Shown: positions 10,111 to 21,184 of the stretch, in pieces
How the letters are laid out: every line of letters begins with the position of its first letter
Position numbering within the stretch: the stretch's first letter is position 1
Assembly: GCA_028752905.1 (NCBI GenBank)
Contig: JAQNBH010000013.1
Location: 11,336,897-11,400,896, forward strand
Direction: 5' to 3'
DNA length: 64,000 nucleotides
Origin: Cladorhizidae sp. MBARI D1340-BT2
Taxonomy: Eukaryota > Porifera > Demospongiae > Poecilosclerida > Cladorhizidae
Program-made: the position numbers and the translations under genes
The notes under the pieces: generated by a model
Databases searched by the model: none
Seen by the model: the letters and a program-made list of their open reading frames with translations, nothing else
What the model was told of the DNA's origin: nothing

Positions 10111-12212
10111 GCCGTTTAAATTTGACCTCAGGACCTGTAAGGAATAATCTTCAGGTTAGGCGGGAGGATAACGTTCTCACGAAGGGTGTCTGGAGACTAC
10201 AAAATTGACGTTCAAAGTACCTATATTCCCGATGAAGGCTATATAGAGCATCTGCCTAGTGGAAATATCTAGTTCAATTTGACTATTAAGAAGGTAATTT
10301 TAATAGTAAGTTTGTGGTTCAAGGTAATCAAGACCAATTCATTCATCGAGCTGCATGCAAAGCTAGTAAAACATGATGTGGAACTTGTAGTTGATGATGT
10401 AGAACACTTTTATATTGTCATAATACTGTTGTTGAGAGAAATCTTCTAAGAAAAACGATCATATTGATTTTGTGTGTGAACATGAATACGATGCACGCTC
10501 TTATCAAGCAGTGCTTAGTTTGAACCATAAACTCAATACCATTGACTTGTGATATTTTTGCCAATTGGAAGGTACCTTATGTTCTTTAAAGTTACTTGTA
10601 CTTGTTTCAAATGCAGTTATATAGGAAGTACGATGAAGTCCAGTGTGTAACAAAACCACCTGTCTAGATGTATGCAGGGCATCATAATTATAGATCAAAA
10701 TATACAGTGTGAAAATTGCAACGCTTCCTTCTTACATGTGACATTTTGAAGAACAGGTATCTTTTCTCTTGTGTAGATTTTAAGCTCATAAGCAATCCAC
10801 ATGTGTGGATATCTGCAAAGTAAGTGCAAGGAGAGAAACATTCATGCAATCACACGGCATTGTTGTGCCTAGAGTCACACCACACCCACATTTATTTACA
10901 CATGAAACACGGCTACAGCTGCTCATGTTTAGGCCATGATTGCCACTGTCGCTGCAGAAAATTATGGCTGTCATTGATAAGCACTGAACAAAATTAGTCA
11001 CGTAGTTATTGTTCATGTTTGGTGGCTGGTTGCAAAATGGCGTAAGGCAGTGCTGGTGAGAGCCTTTCATATTGAGCCATCTTTTCTGAAATAACAACCT
11101 TCATCCATCTCATATCTTCAACTGTAGACATCTTTAAACCGGCATGTACAATTTGCAGACAACTCCATCCAATCAGTTAGTTCTGTTGGTGTCCAGATTT
11201 TTCAGTGTCTCTAAACAAACCTGTACGACAGCTGCTAAAATCCATTTGAAGAAACACTAAGTTTTAGATGCCCATATGTTTCTGACAGGCTCCAGTTAAA
11301 AATGAAAAGTGTCCTCACATAGTTCTTGAAACCTAATCACAGCAAGTAGAAAAACCTCAGTGTCTGAGGAATAGATAGTATTTTGTTGGCATTATCAATG
11401 GCATGGAGCAACAGGCTTCTTCTTGGTTGCTCTTGAGGTGGATTAATTCCTTGTAATTTGCTATGCATTTTGCCCCCTCAATAAACATTTTCGTGATTGT
11501 TCATGTACCATTAAAAGGATCAAATAATTCCTCCTTACTTGAAACAGATTTATTTATCACAACTTGATCTGTTCAGCCGCAAGCGGTAATCTTGGGAAAA
11601 GAAACAAATTCTGCTTACGATATTTTAGGTTGATATTTGGTTTAGAATTACAGACCATTACGCTAGAAGTAAACAAGCTTATATTTTGTTAGGCATTTTC
11701 CATTTAGGTTTCCTGATGTAACACTCTTATAATTTGTAATTTATAAATATTCAAGCGCCATTTCTTCTTAGGACACCAGGTTAATTCTATACTCTCACTA
11801 ACAATGACTTTGTCTGTGGAGGTGACCTTGATCCTATACTGACATGAGATTATTTTCCTCGCTATCCTTGATAAATAGATTAGTGAAATGTCTGTGCATT
11901 AGAGTAGTAAGCTTTACAGTGATGCACTTGTGAGTCTCTGTTATGGCAGTTGAAAGACCACAGTGATGTGTGTGTGTTTTCTGTAAAAGCTCAACCATCT
12001 GTTGCACTTCTCCCACTAGCTATATTAGTTCTGGTCAAAGAGGAAAATGTTTATGGGTACACTTCAATTGAATGTTTTTTTACCAGTCCTCCAGAGGTGC
12101 TGATTGCATGCTTTATATCCTATGACATCACATTACATCATCAGAAAAATGATGTATGTAACATCATATATGAAAAATGTGAGTTGTATAATTATAATTA
12201 TACTCCCTTGTT
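10111..12212. other. Unassigned region of the older duplicate, first copy
   Basis: It aligns with 22500-25123 but is diverged by many indels. It contains a degenerate hammerhead-like end (CCGATGA core at 10224-10230, GGAAATATC after it). At 10786-11097 is a minus-strand frame that is a disrupted version of the Cys/Trp-rich frame at 23618-23989. No intact gene seen. Confidence 0.4.
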
Positions 12213-14338
12213 AAAAAGTGTTAGTGCTTCACTCCTCCTAACCGTCCCCCCATAAAGCAAGCCACAACATCTGCAGCAGCTATGGTACACAAGAGTTTAC
12301 CATAATCTTCGTATAAAAATAAACAGCATAAAGTCATTTGAGTTTGGGTCTGGGGCATTTAAGCTTTAGTTAGATAGCTTGATAAAAACACAGTTGCATC
12401 CCGGTAGCTATTTTTAACATGCATACCTAGTGTAATCACTTCAATAGACACTCCATGCGCTGCCACCAACCAACCATCATCCATCATGCTGCCTTCTCGT
12501 ATACAACTAGTCACAAAAAAATATTGTTCAATTTTAAGCATGTTTGATATTTTTGGTGAAATTATTTCCAAAATTTTTATCCTGCAAGGTTGCAACATTC
12601 GTTTTAAATTCTTTGTGATCTCTTATCTACTTTCATCATAATTATATGCACAAGAAGATATATTGCCCTAATTAACCAATTCTCGCAAAGACAAAAGTTT
12701 TTGCTTAAGTAGTGGTGTGTGCTCAATTAGATCAATCTTTAAAAAGTGTTAGTGCTTCACTCCTCCTAACCGTCCCCCCATAAAACAAGCCACAACTTCT
12801 GCAGCAGCTATGGTACACAAGAGTTTACCATAATCTTCGTATAAAAATAAACAGCATAAAGTCATTTGAGTTTGGGTCTGGGGCATTTAAGCTTTAGTTA
12901 GATAGCTTGATAAAAACACAGTTGCATCCCGGTAGCTATTTTTAACATGCATACCTAGTGTAATCACTTCAATAGACACTCCATGCGCTGCCACCAACCA
13001 ACCATCATCCATCATGCTGCCTTCTCGTATACAACTAGTCACAAAAAATATTGTTCAATTTTAAGCATGTTTGATATTTTTGGTGAAATTATTTCCAAAT
13101 TTTTTATCCTGCAAGGTTGCAACATTCGTTTTAAATTCTTTGTGATCTCTTAAAGATATCTACTTTCATCATAATTATATGCACAAGAAGATATATTGCC
13201 CTAATTAACCAATTCTCGCAAAGACAAAAGTTTTTGCTTAAGTAGTGGTGTGTGCTCAATTAGATCAATCTTTAAAAAGTGTTAGTGCTTCACTCCTCCT
13301 AACCGTCCCCCCATAAAGCAAGCCACAACTTCTGCAGCAGCTATGGTACACAAGAGTTTACCATAATCTTCGTATAAAAATAAACAGCATAAAGTCATTT
13401 GAGTTTGGGTCTGGGGCATTTAAGCTTTAGTTAGATAGCTTGATAAAAACACAGTTGCATCCCGGTAACTATTTTTAACATGCATACCTAGTGTAATCAC
13501 TTCAATAGGCACTCCATGCGCTGCCACCAACCAACCATCATCCATCATGCTGCCTTCTCGTATACAACTAGTCACAAAAAAATATTGTTCAATTTTAAGC
13601 ATGTTTGATATTTTTGGTGAAATTATTTCAAATTTTTTTATCCTGCAAGGTTGCAACATTCGTTTTAAATTCTTTGTGATCGCTTAAAGATATCTACTTT
13701 CATCATAATTATATGCACAAGAAGATATATTGCCCTAATTAACCAATTCTCGCAAAGACAAAAGTTTTTGCTTAAGTAGTGGTGTGTGCTCAATTAGATC
13801 AATCTTTAAAAAGTGTTAGTGCTTCACTCCTCCTAACCGTCCCCCCATAAAGCAAGTCACAACTTCTGCAGCAGCTATGGTACACAAGAGTTTACCATAA
13901 TCTTCGTATAAAAATAAACAGCATAAAGTCATTTGAGTTTGGGTCTGGGGCATTTAAGCTTTAGTTAGATAGCTTGATAAAAACACAGTTGCATCCCGGT
14001 AGCTATTTTTAACATGCATACCTAGTGTAATCACTTCAATAGACACTCCATGCACTGCCACCAACCAACCATCATCCATCATGCTGCCTTCTCGTATACA
14101 ACTAGTCACAAAAAAATATTGTTCAATTTTAAGCATGTTTGATATTTTTGGTGAAATTATTCCAAAAATTTTATCCTGCAAGGTTGCAACATTCGTTTTA
14201 AATTCTTTGTGATCTCTTAAAGATATCTACTTTCATCATAATTATATGCACAAGAAGATATATTGCCCTAATTAACCAATTCTCGCAAAGACAAAAGTTT
14301 TTGCTTAAGTAGTGGTGTGTGCTCAATTAGACCAATCT
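12213..14338. repeat. Four tandem copies of a unit of about 530 bp
   Basis: Units start at 12213, 12741, 13274 and 13808 (AAAAAGTGTTAGTGCTTCAC) and are nearly identical to each other. Copy B has one unit at the same place (42123-42656). The second internal duplicate has one diverged unit (25124-25620). The first three units end CAATTAGATCAATCTTT and join the next at a TTAAAAAGTG-type junction. The last has GACC instead of GATC and runs on into single-copy flank. An open minus-strand frame of 75-79 codons recurs in three of the four units, but it looks incidental. Confidence 0.93.
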
Positions 14339-15226
14339 TTATGAGATGTCCATGAAGTGGCCATTTTCTGACACCACTGTTTCAAAAGCAATTAGCTTCA
14401 GAAAATGATTAGAAAACACACTTTTAAATGACCAATGGCAATCTGATGGATACAGCTTGTTTTTACCAATTTTTTGTTATGCTAGAGGATCAACATTGTT
14501 TCGAGCATTAATAATTAAACTGGTTGTGGTCAACATGGGTAGTTGCTTTCTCACTCTTTTGACCAGTCAATCCAATACAGGTGTTTGTTTGGATTCTAAT
14601 GTAGACCCAGTTGGAAGGAACAACTTCAAATGATGTTTGTCTAGAGCTACAAAATCCGAGAGAACTTATCTGGTATGAGTTTATGAATGTGTAAGTTTGG
14701 GATTGCCTTGGGCAAGATACTGGCAGTAAAGTAGAACCAAGAACACCAAGTTTACAACAGTGTGCCTATTATACCAATGCATAATAGCATTCTGGATTTC
14801 AGAAACTGTACAATCCTAATAGGCTTCACTTCCATCATATCTTTTTTCCATGTTTGCCAAAGATAAATGTGATGGTGGCAGACTTTGAAATTAATGGTGC
14901 CAATAGTAGAAGAAGTAGTATTGTTTCAATTAATGGCCGTTATGCTGGTTGCAGGTGCTAGAAGTGGTGGTGGTGGTAGATATATTATTATTGAAAATGA
15001 TTACTAGCTAACAATTATAATGATGAAGACGGCTCCAGTTTGCAGGTGATTTTTATCCTTTCCTTTTCTGTGTCTTTTACAATAGAATAATTAATATTTC
15101 AAATAATAAAAAATCTGAAAACATTAAATCATGATAATTTTTTTTATAAAGAAGACAAAGTTTGATGAAAATGAAAATTTTGAATATTTTTTTAAATTAA
15201 AACTTGGCTATTTGAGAAGGGTGTAT
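14339..15226. other. Unassigned AT-rich DNA before the retrotransposon
   Basis: It aligns loosely with 25621-26515. No exon, RNA gene or terminal repeat recognised. Confidence 0.4.
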
Positions 15227-15830
15227 TGTGATAAAATCAGTTCTCATCCAATTAGAACCTTTAACTAATTGGCATGAGACACTATTCTATACGACGGCTT
15301 GGTCACCAGTCTCTCCTCACTAGTGATCCTCGATCCAACCCGAAATCAGCCAACTCCAGGTATATATTAATAAGTAAGTGATATATTCAATCAGCAATCA
15401 TACACAGAGGTTTACACAGACCATACAAGCCTAGCTTTACAGTCTATCTCTTCTTACACAAGTTCAGTTCCATTTCTTCTCTTAGTGTTTTTTCTCTCCC
15501 TTTATTTAAATTGCAATGTTCTTTTATAGCACTCAGTTTGAGGTGACCAGTCTCTGGTGGTTTCTTTGTCCATGGTGGTTTCTTTGTCCATGGTGGTTTC
15601 TTTGTCCATGGTGGTTTCTTTGTCCATGGTGGTTTCTTTGTCCATGGTGGTTTCTTTGTCCATGGTGGTTTCTTTGTCCATGGTGGTTTCTTTGTCCATG
15701 GTGGTTTCTTTGTCCATGGTGGTTTCTTTGTCCATGGTGGTTCATTTGTTCATGGTGGTTCCTTTGTTCATGGTGGTTCCTTTGTTCATGGTGGTTCCTT
15801 TGTCAACAGTCGGGGAAAGTTTCCCTGACA
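15227..15830 (-). repeat. 3' LTR of the Gmr1-like element (copy A)
   Basis: 604 bp, TGTGATAAAATC...TTTCCCTGACA on the plus strand. It lacks a segment (AGTAGTCGCTGTATCC...) present in the right LTR near 20570-20595. It contains an 18-bp tandem array and, near its element-sense start, a hairpin-forming TTTCCCTGACA with its partner GTCGGGGAAA. Confidence 0.85.
15557..15790. repeat. 18-bp CCATGG tandem array in the 3' LTR
   Basis: The unit TGGTTTCTTTGTCCATGG is repeated about ten times, then continues as variants with TTCATTTGTTCATGG or TTCCTTTGTTCATGG. In element sense it lies near the start of the LTR, i.e. in U3. Peptides such as repeated MDKETT are by-products. The right LTR has the same array with different copy number and variants. 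Confidence 0.9.
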
Positions 15831-16479
15831 TTCCTCCCCCGTTAGATCGAGACCCTTGGTCTCGACTAAGGCAGTCGGCATTTGCATTTGCTGAACCAGA
15901 TCTATGAGAGATCAGAAAGTCATAGGCTTGTAATGATAAAGCCCATCTAGCCAATCGACCATGGCTGTCCTTTAAGTTTGCTAAATGCAAAAGAGGGTTG
16001 TGGGGTCAGTCTCGATCTTGAACTTGGTACCCTCTAGGTAGACTCGGTAATGCTTTACACCAGCAACGATCGCAAGTGCCTCCCTCTCGATGGTTGAATA
16101 ATTCTGCTCCCTGGGCAATAATTTCCGCGAGCAGTACGCAATTGGATGCACTTATCCCTTCTCATTTATTTGGCTCAATACATAACCCAACCCCGTTGCT
16201 GAGGCGTCTGTCTGTAATATAAACTGCTTCGTCCAATCTGGAGTTGATAGAATTGGTTGATCTGTCAAAAGCTTTCTTTAATGCTTGGAATGCTCTGTCA
16301 CATTCCGTTGTCCAGATCATTTTGTTTTCTTTCATCTTTTTTGTTAAGTTCGTGAGGGGGCAAGCTATTGTAGCAAATGATTGAATAAATTTGCGATAGT
16401 AGCCGCAGAGTCCTAGAAATGCTCGAATGTTCTTCTTCGTCTTTGGGATCATGTAGTTCTGCACGGCTCGATCTTGCAC
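15742..16479 (-). pseudogene. RT end and RNase H of the Gmr1-like element (copy A)
   Basis: The frame 16479-16162 has IRAFLGLCGYYRKFIQSFA and the connection region typical of Ty3/gypsy RT, ending at a stop. The frame 15990-15742 has LANLKDSHGRLARWALSLQA and a ANADCLSRD motif, the end of the RNase H region. The part between has no continuous frame. RNase H removes the RNA strand during reverse transcription. Frameshifts separate it from RT. Confidence 0.75.
15831..15841 (-). promoter_or_regulatory. Polypurine tract
   Basis: On the minus strand CGGGGGAGGAA directly precedes the 3' LTR start (TGTCAGGG). Purine runs in this place prime plus-strand synthesis in LTR elements. Confidence 0.7.
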
Positions 16480-16493
16480 GACATCGGGCGAAC

Positions 16494-16958
16494 TTAACCA
16501 TCACCCACCAGATGACCCAAATAACAACATTGACTAACCCCAAAATAACATTTCTTTTCTTTTATGGTTAACCCCGCTGCCCTCAACCTTTCCATCACTA
16601 CCCTCAAATGTTTCATATGATCTTCCCATGAGGTACTATGGATGACTATATCATCCAAATACGTGGAGGAAAAATCATGTAATCCTTCTAAAATAGAATT
16701 CATGAGTCTTTGAAATGTGGAAGGGGCTGACACAAAACCAAAGGGCATTGTGAGATATTGATATTTCCCATAAGGTGTTGAAAAAGCTGTTTTTTCTCGA
16801 CTCCCCTTTTCCACAGGCACTTGGTGGTATCCTTTAACTAGATCTAATGTATTTATGAATTTGGCTCCACCTATGTTGTCAATCAGCTCTTCGATATTTG
16901 GTATTGGATATGGGTCTGCTTTGGTCACTAAATTCAATTTGCGGTAGTCAATACACAT
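16494..16958 (-). pseudogene. Reverse transcriptase core of the Gmr1-like element (copy A)
   Basis: The frame includes CIDYRKLNLVTKADPYPIPN, LDLVKGYHQVPV, TPYGKYQYLTMPFGFVSAPS and the catalytic YLDDIVIHS box, i.e. the palm and fingers of a Ty3/gypsy-type RT. The N-terminal fingers are in another frame just upstream (17326-16988, with SPWAAPIV). The frame ends at a stop at VGDG, before the thumb region. It copies element RNA into DNA. Confidence 0.85.
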
Positions 16959-16987
16959 CCTTATCCCCCCATCCTTTTTTTAGGAAC

Positions 16988-17326
16988 TTAAACTATGGGC
17001 GCTGCCCAAGGACTGTGAGAAGATTCAATGGTACCCTGATCTAAAAGAGTTTTGATCTCCGAGCGCAAAAATTCTTTCGCTGTGTGTGCTAACCTATACG
17101 AAGGCAATCGTATTGGTAGTACATCCCCTGTAGCTATCACATGCTCTATTAGGTCAGTCTTTCCTGGGGTTTCCTTGATAACATCCTTGAATTGTTGTTT
17201 CAATTGATTTAATTGTGTGTGTTGCTTGAGAGAGAGGAACGTGCCTTTGATACCTGGTTCAAATTGAACTGCTCGTCTAATTCTTGGTCTTCCACTAGAA
17301 AAACTGCTGGGGCAGGTGAAGTCCAT
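16988..17326 (-). pseudogene. N-terminal RT segment of the Gmr1-like element (copy A)
   Basis: The frame contains IEHVIATGDVLPIRLPSYRL, a EFLRSEIKTLLDQG block and SPWAAPIV, the usual start of Ty3/gypsy RT. It overlaps the end of the integrase frame (to 17209) in a different frame. A run of seven T and a TAG lies between it and the RT core, so the RT frame is interrupted here. Confidence 0.7.
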
Positions 17327-18189
17327 AACTTCATGGTATTCACGTGAAAAGTTTTTAGTGGTTTCCCTGTTTTTCCCGTGTCCACCTGATAAGTTACCTC
17401 AGTGATCTCTCTCACAATTGGAAATGGGCCTTGCCACTCATTTAACAGTTTATTTTGTTTGCGCGGTCGGAATACTAAAACAAATTCCCCAACCTCAAAT
17501 TGTCTTTCAATAGCTTTCCTATCATGGTATCTCTTTTGAGACTGTTTCTCTTTCCTTTCTTTTTCCTGAGCCAATTCTCTCACTAGTTCAATGTTAGCTT
17601 CCATGGTTCGAATGAACTCGATAACATCAACCTCACACTCTTCCTCTTTTCCTTTCCAGAATCTTGCTAAATTCTCAAGGGGTGTTCTCATCTCCCTTCC
17701 GAATAATAGCCAGAAAGGTGAAAATCCTGTGGTCGCATGGACACTACCCCTATAGGACCACAAAACAAAAGGTAGGCAATCATCCCATTCTACCTTTGGG
17801 TTGTTCATTAACTTCTTCAACAACCTCTTCAAAGTACTGTTGAACCGTTCCACCATACCATCTGTTTGGGGATGGTATGGGGAGGTTCGAGTCTGTTTGA
17901 TTCCAGTTCTGCTACAGAATTGCTTCATCACTTTTGACATGAAATTGCTACCGTTATCTGATAGTAACTCTTGTGGTATCCCCACTCTGGCAGTTAAATC
18001 GACTAAACAATTTACTACTGTCTCAGCTGTTAACGGAAATGCTTCCGGACACTTTGTGGTATAATCTATTGCCACTAGAATATACTTATTCCCAGCCTTA
18101 GTTCTTTTTAAGGGCCCAAAGATATCTAGAGCTATCATGGAGAACGGTTCCTTGACAATAGGTAAAGGGTGTAGTGGTGCCTTAGTCAC
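17209..18189 (-). pseudogene. Integrase of the Gmr1-like element (copy A)
   Basis: A long frame of 326 codons. Catalytic D-D-E blocks: IALDIFGPLKRTKAG, LLSDNGSNFMSKV and YHPQTDGMVERFNSTL. The C-terminal GPY/F-like module is WQGPFPIVREITEVTYQV. The integrase joins element ends to target DNA. It lies upstream of RT in element sense, the reverse of ordinary Ty3/gypsy order. The core itself is intact. The N-terminal zinc-binding part is in other frames upstream. Confidence 0.88.
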
Positions 18190-18390
18190 TATTGGGGCAC
18201 TAGCCTTCTGGCAAATGGGGCATGACTGACAAAGTTCTTTTACATCTAAAGCATCCCTGGCCTATCCAATCGTTGTCTAATGGCTTCCAAGGTTCTTTCA
18301 CGTCCAAAACGCCCAGCCACTACTGAATTGTGAGCTAATGTTAAGACCTTTTTACTCTTGCCATCTTAACTAGGCTTTTTCCAACAACAT
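18190..18390 (-). pseudogene. Integrase HHCC zinc-binding region, broken
   Basis: Minus-strand pieces read LAHNSVVAGRFGRERTLEAI and, after a one-base frame change near 18255, KELCQSCPICQKASAP. The cysteine pair is intact. The second histidine, expected in the GH.G.E.T block, is Arg (AGRFGRERT). Copy B has the same change, so it predates the 29-kb duplication. Confidence 0.65.
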
Positions 18391-18446
18391 GATAGGGTTC
18401 TCTCATTAGTAATCTTCCCTCCCAAAAGTAAGGACCACCCTTGCTA

Positions 18447-18902
18447 TCAGCTTTTTTTCCTCACTTTCATTAAAGTTGTGTCCTTCAGCTGCTCCTGCTG
18501 CAGTTGTTCAGGTGAGATTGCATCAATGCTCATTACTTCTGTGCTCCTTGAGTCGTCCCTTGCGACCTGCAGAGTAATAGTCTCACCTACTGGTCCTATA
18601 TCCTCCTCAACTTCGGACTCCACTGGTACAGCTGCCACTGGATTAGATTCTTCAGCTACATCCTCTTCCATCTCACTTCCACTTCCCTCAGAGTCAAGAG
18701 AGTGCGTGACTGGTTCCTCTTCCTGCTGTTGAAGCTGCAACTGAGTGTCGATCTGGGTTTGCACCTGTTGCTGAGACCTTGTTGTCACCATCGTTGACTC
18801 TGTGGTTGCGGCGGTGGTTGGAATGTTTTCTTCTTTTTTGGACTCTGTCTCCATCGCTTCCCTAATATACTTATGGAAATGGGGAACATCATGCCCCAAC
18901 AA
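18447..18902 (-). pseudogene. Protease end and acidic linker (copy A)
   Basis: The frame opens with LGHDVPHFHKYIREAMETES, the distal part of the aspartic protease region, then a Gln/Glu/Ser-rich linker leading toward the integrase. It is cut from the gag-protease frame by a TAG (TGG in copy B) near 18941. It ends after a run of seven A bases (minus strand), beyond which the pol frame resumes in a shifted register. Confidence 0.65.
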
Positions 18903-18941
18903 AAGGTCAGTAGTTATATGTCCTGAAACTCCTACAACTAA

Positions 18942-20297
18942 CTATAGCTTTTTGTCTCCATTCACTTGTAACACTACCATGGCTGCTGGAAAATATGTTT
19001 TTCGAGCACTGGCTGTGGTGTATGCAATTTTCCATGGTAGGTAATCTGTCTTTTTTATGTGCCTAGGATGTTCCGTGCACCCTGTATCAAGCAACGCTAC
19101 TGCTGGTTTACCATTGCCCTTCACATTGCGAGACCAAGCTGGTACTTTCTCACATTTAATTATCCCACAGTTTGCTTTTTCCAACTTGACAACAAAATCT
19201 CTTTTCATATGTCCAGGTTTCCCACAACGATAACACTCCAGTTCTTTCCCTTGCATCATACTACTATTAGTGTTACCTTTGTAGTGCTCATCCCTGCGGC
19301 TAGGTGGAAAACGTCCGCCTCTCTCGTTGGCTTCGCGGCTCTCTTTAGTTGCGCTTCTCCAACTCCTTTTCTGCTCAGGTTCCTGTGTTGAGGCTACTTC
19401 CTTCTCTCCTCTGGATGAGCTCAGATAGCGTACCACAGCTTCTTTCAAGTCTTCATAAGAGGCTGGATTGAGCTGCCTCATTCTCGCTTCTAGCCATCGA
19501 GGAAGTTTCTGCAACGTTAATTCGATTAATAACGTGTCATATTGGGACTTACCACTGGATTTAATCCAATGCTTAAACGATTGTTTTCTGTCCCGGATCC
19601 AATTCTCAGGTTTCTCTTGGTTGAAGTTAACTTCAAACACTCTCCTCCTGTAACTCTCTGTAGAGACTTGATATGTAGAGAACAGGGTTGCTTTGACAAC
19701 ATCATAGTCCTGCTGTTCCATAGCAGTCAATGATGACACTGCCAGCATCCCCTGTCCCGACAACGAACTACGTAGGCAGGCAGTCCACTGTCTCCTTGGC
19801 CACCCTCCTACTTCAGCAGTTACTTCTAAGGTATCTAAAAAAGCACCCAAGTCGTCTACTCCTTCGACATATTTGTGTAATGTCGGTTTAGGCATGGGGG
19901 GTAATTGTTCTTCCCTTGCCGGTTTAAGCATTTCTGCCAAAAGTTGTTGCCATCGTTGCTCTTGGCGTTCTTGTCGGTCGCGGTCTTCACGGCGGTACTG
20001 CGCTTCGCGATCCATCCTCTCTTCCTCTCTCAGTTCCCGTGCTTCATCTGCTTGAAGCCATGTAGCCATCATCTCTGTTCTCGAAACCCCCTGCTGTTGA
20101 CTGTTAGCAGGTGTTGAAAAAGGTTGGTGGTGGTGGAGAGAATCCTCCTCCCCCTCCTGAAAGGTGTCTCTGGGCACAGCAAAGCTCAGAGTAGTCTGGC
20201 TTCTTGTCCGTCGGTCCTCTCCTGGGAGTGACATTTTTTTTTCCTTCAGAAAGACGAGTTGAGAGACAAGAGTGAAGAAAAGAGATATTAGTCGCAC
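18942..20297 (-). pseudogene. Gag and protease of the Gmr1-like element (copy A)
   Basis: A 451-codon frame. The likely start is the Met of MSLPGEDRRTRSQ (residue 22), with an alternative Met upstream. It has a coiled, charged gag region (REEERMDREAQYRREDRDRQ), a retrotransposon-gag-like middle, a zinc knuckle CYRCGKPGHMKRDF whose last expected cysteine is Phe, and the protease active site LLDTGCTEH (DTG). Gag packages element RNA and protease matures the polyprotein. The frame ends at a TAG that copy B lacks. The knuckle defect is shared with copy B. Confidence 0.82.
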
Positions 20298-20420
20298 ATA
20301 AAACCACTACAATTATAAGGAAAAGAAATATGCACCACTCCCGAAGGATGAAACAAGTATTAATAACAAGCCAAAGAAATATGCACCACTCCCGAAGGAT
20401 GAAACAAGTATTATCCCACG

Positions 20421-20431
20421 CGCTGCCACCA
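20421..20431 (-). promoter_or_regulatory. Primer binding site, tRNA-Leu-like
   Basis: One base inside the right LTR, the minus strand reads TGGTGGCAGCG, complementary to a tRNA end ...CGCTGCCACCA. From memory of animal tRNA-Leu(AAG) 3' ends this is a match over these 11 bases; further pairing is interrupted by one extra base. Copy B has TGGTGGCAGCA. Confidence 0.6.
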
Positions 20432-20432
20432 A

Positions 20433-21080
20433 TGTGATAAAATCAGTTCTCATCCAATTAGAACCTTTAACTAATTGGCAGGAGACACTATTTTATACGA
20501 CGGCTAGATCCTTGGTCATCAGTCTCCTCACTAGTGATCCTCGATCCAACCCGAAATCAGCCAACTCCAGTAGTCGCTGTATCCCTCTTATTAATAGAAT
20601 GGTATATATATTAATAAGATAAGTGATATACTCAATCAGCAATCATACACAGAGGATTACACAGACCATACAAGCCTAGCTTTACAGTCTATCCCTCCTT
20701 ACACAAGTTCAGTTCCAGTTCTTCTCTTAGTGTTTTTCTCTCCCTTTATTTAAATTACAATGTTCTTTTATAGCACTCAGTTTGAGGTCACCAGTCTCTG
20801 GTGGTTTCTTTGTCCATGGTGGTTTCTGTGTCCATGGTGGTTTCTTTGTCCATGGTGGTTTCTTTGTCCATGGTGGTTTCTTTGTCCATGGTGGTTTCTT
20901 TGTCCATGGTGGTTTCTTTGTCCATGGTGGTTTCTTTGTCCAGGTGGTTTCTTTGTCCATGGTGGTTTCTTTGTCCATGGTGGTTCCTTTGTTCATGGTT
21001 AAGCACCAGCTGTAGGTCCTCCGTCTTCCCATGGTTCATGAAAGGTTTCCTGTTAACAGTCAGGGAAGGTTTCCCTGACA
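20433..21080 (-). repeat. 5' LTR of the Gmr1-like element (copy A)
   Basis: 648 bp, pairing with 15227-15830. In element sense its tip forms a 9-bp hairpin (GTCAGGGAA-ACC-TTCCCTGAC). It holds the 18-bp CCATGG array (20801-20999). The segment after TTAA at 21000 (AGCACCAGCTGTAGGTCC...) is absent from the left LTR. Confidence 0.85.
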
Positions 21081-21184
21081 GTCACCTGCCACATTATTAG
21101 AGGGTTTTGTGGTTGCTTTTGGTTTTTCAATTAAGTAGATTTGGCTTGATCAACAATTAGCATCAATTCCACTTCAACACTTAC

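Larger units (their letters stand above)
15227..21080 (-). mobile_element. LTR retrotransposon, Gmr1-like (Ty3/gypsy RT with INT before RT), copy A
   Basis: Two LTRs (15227-15830 and 20433-21080) begin and end TG/CA and flank, on the minus strand, gag with a zinc knuckle, protease, integrase, RT and RNase H in that order. A tRNA-complementary primer site adjoins the right (5') LTR and a purine tract adjoins the left (3') LTR. Placing integrase before an RT of Ty3/gypsy type is the hallmark of Gmr1-like elements, described in deuterostomes and other animals. Coding frames are broken in several places, so this copy is dead. The outer flanks are TGTAT and GTCAC, not a target-site duplication. 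Confidence 0.85.

Noticed and set aside
12359..14181. Repeated 75-79-codon minus-strand frames in the 530-bp units
   Set aside because: They recur only because the unit is repeated, and the third full-length frame is lost by a one-base change in one unit; no domain or splice support.
15502..15845. Repeated MDKETT or WWFLCP peptides
   Set aside because: They come from the 18-bp LTR array, a multiple of three, so all frames stay open; no sign of translation.
18447..18465. Programmed frameshift at a run of seven A between protease linker and integrase
   Set aside because: The needed shift is +1, not the -1 expected at such a run, and further frameshifts occur in the same element, so shared decay or an indel explains it better.
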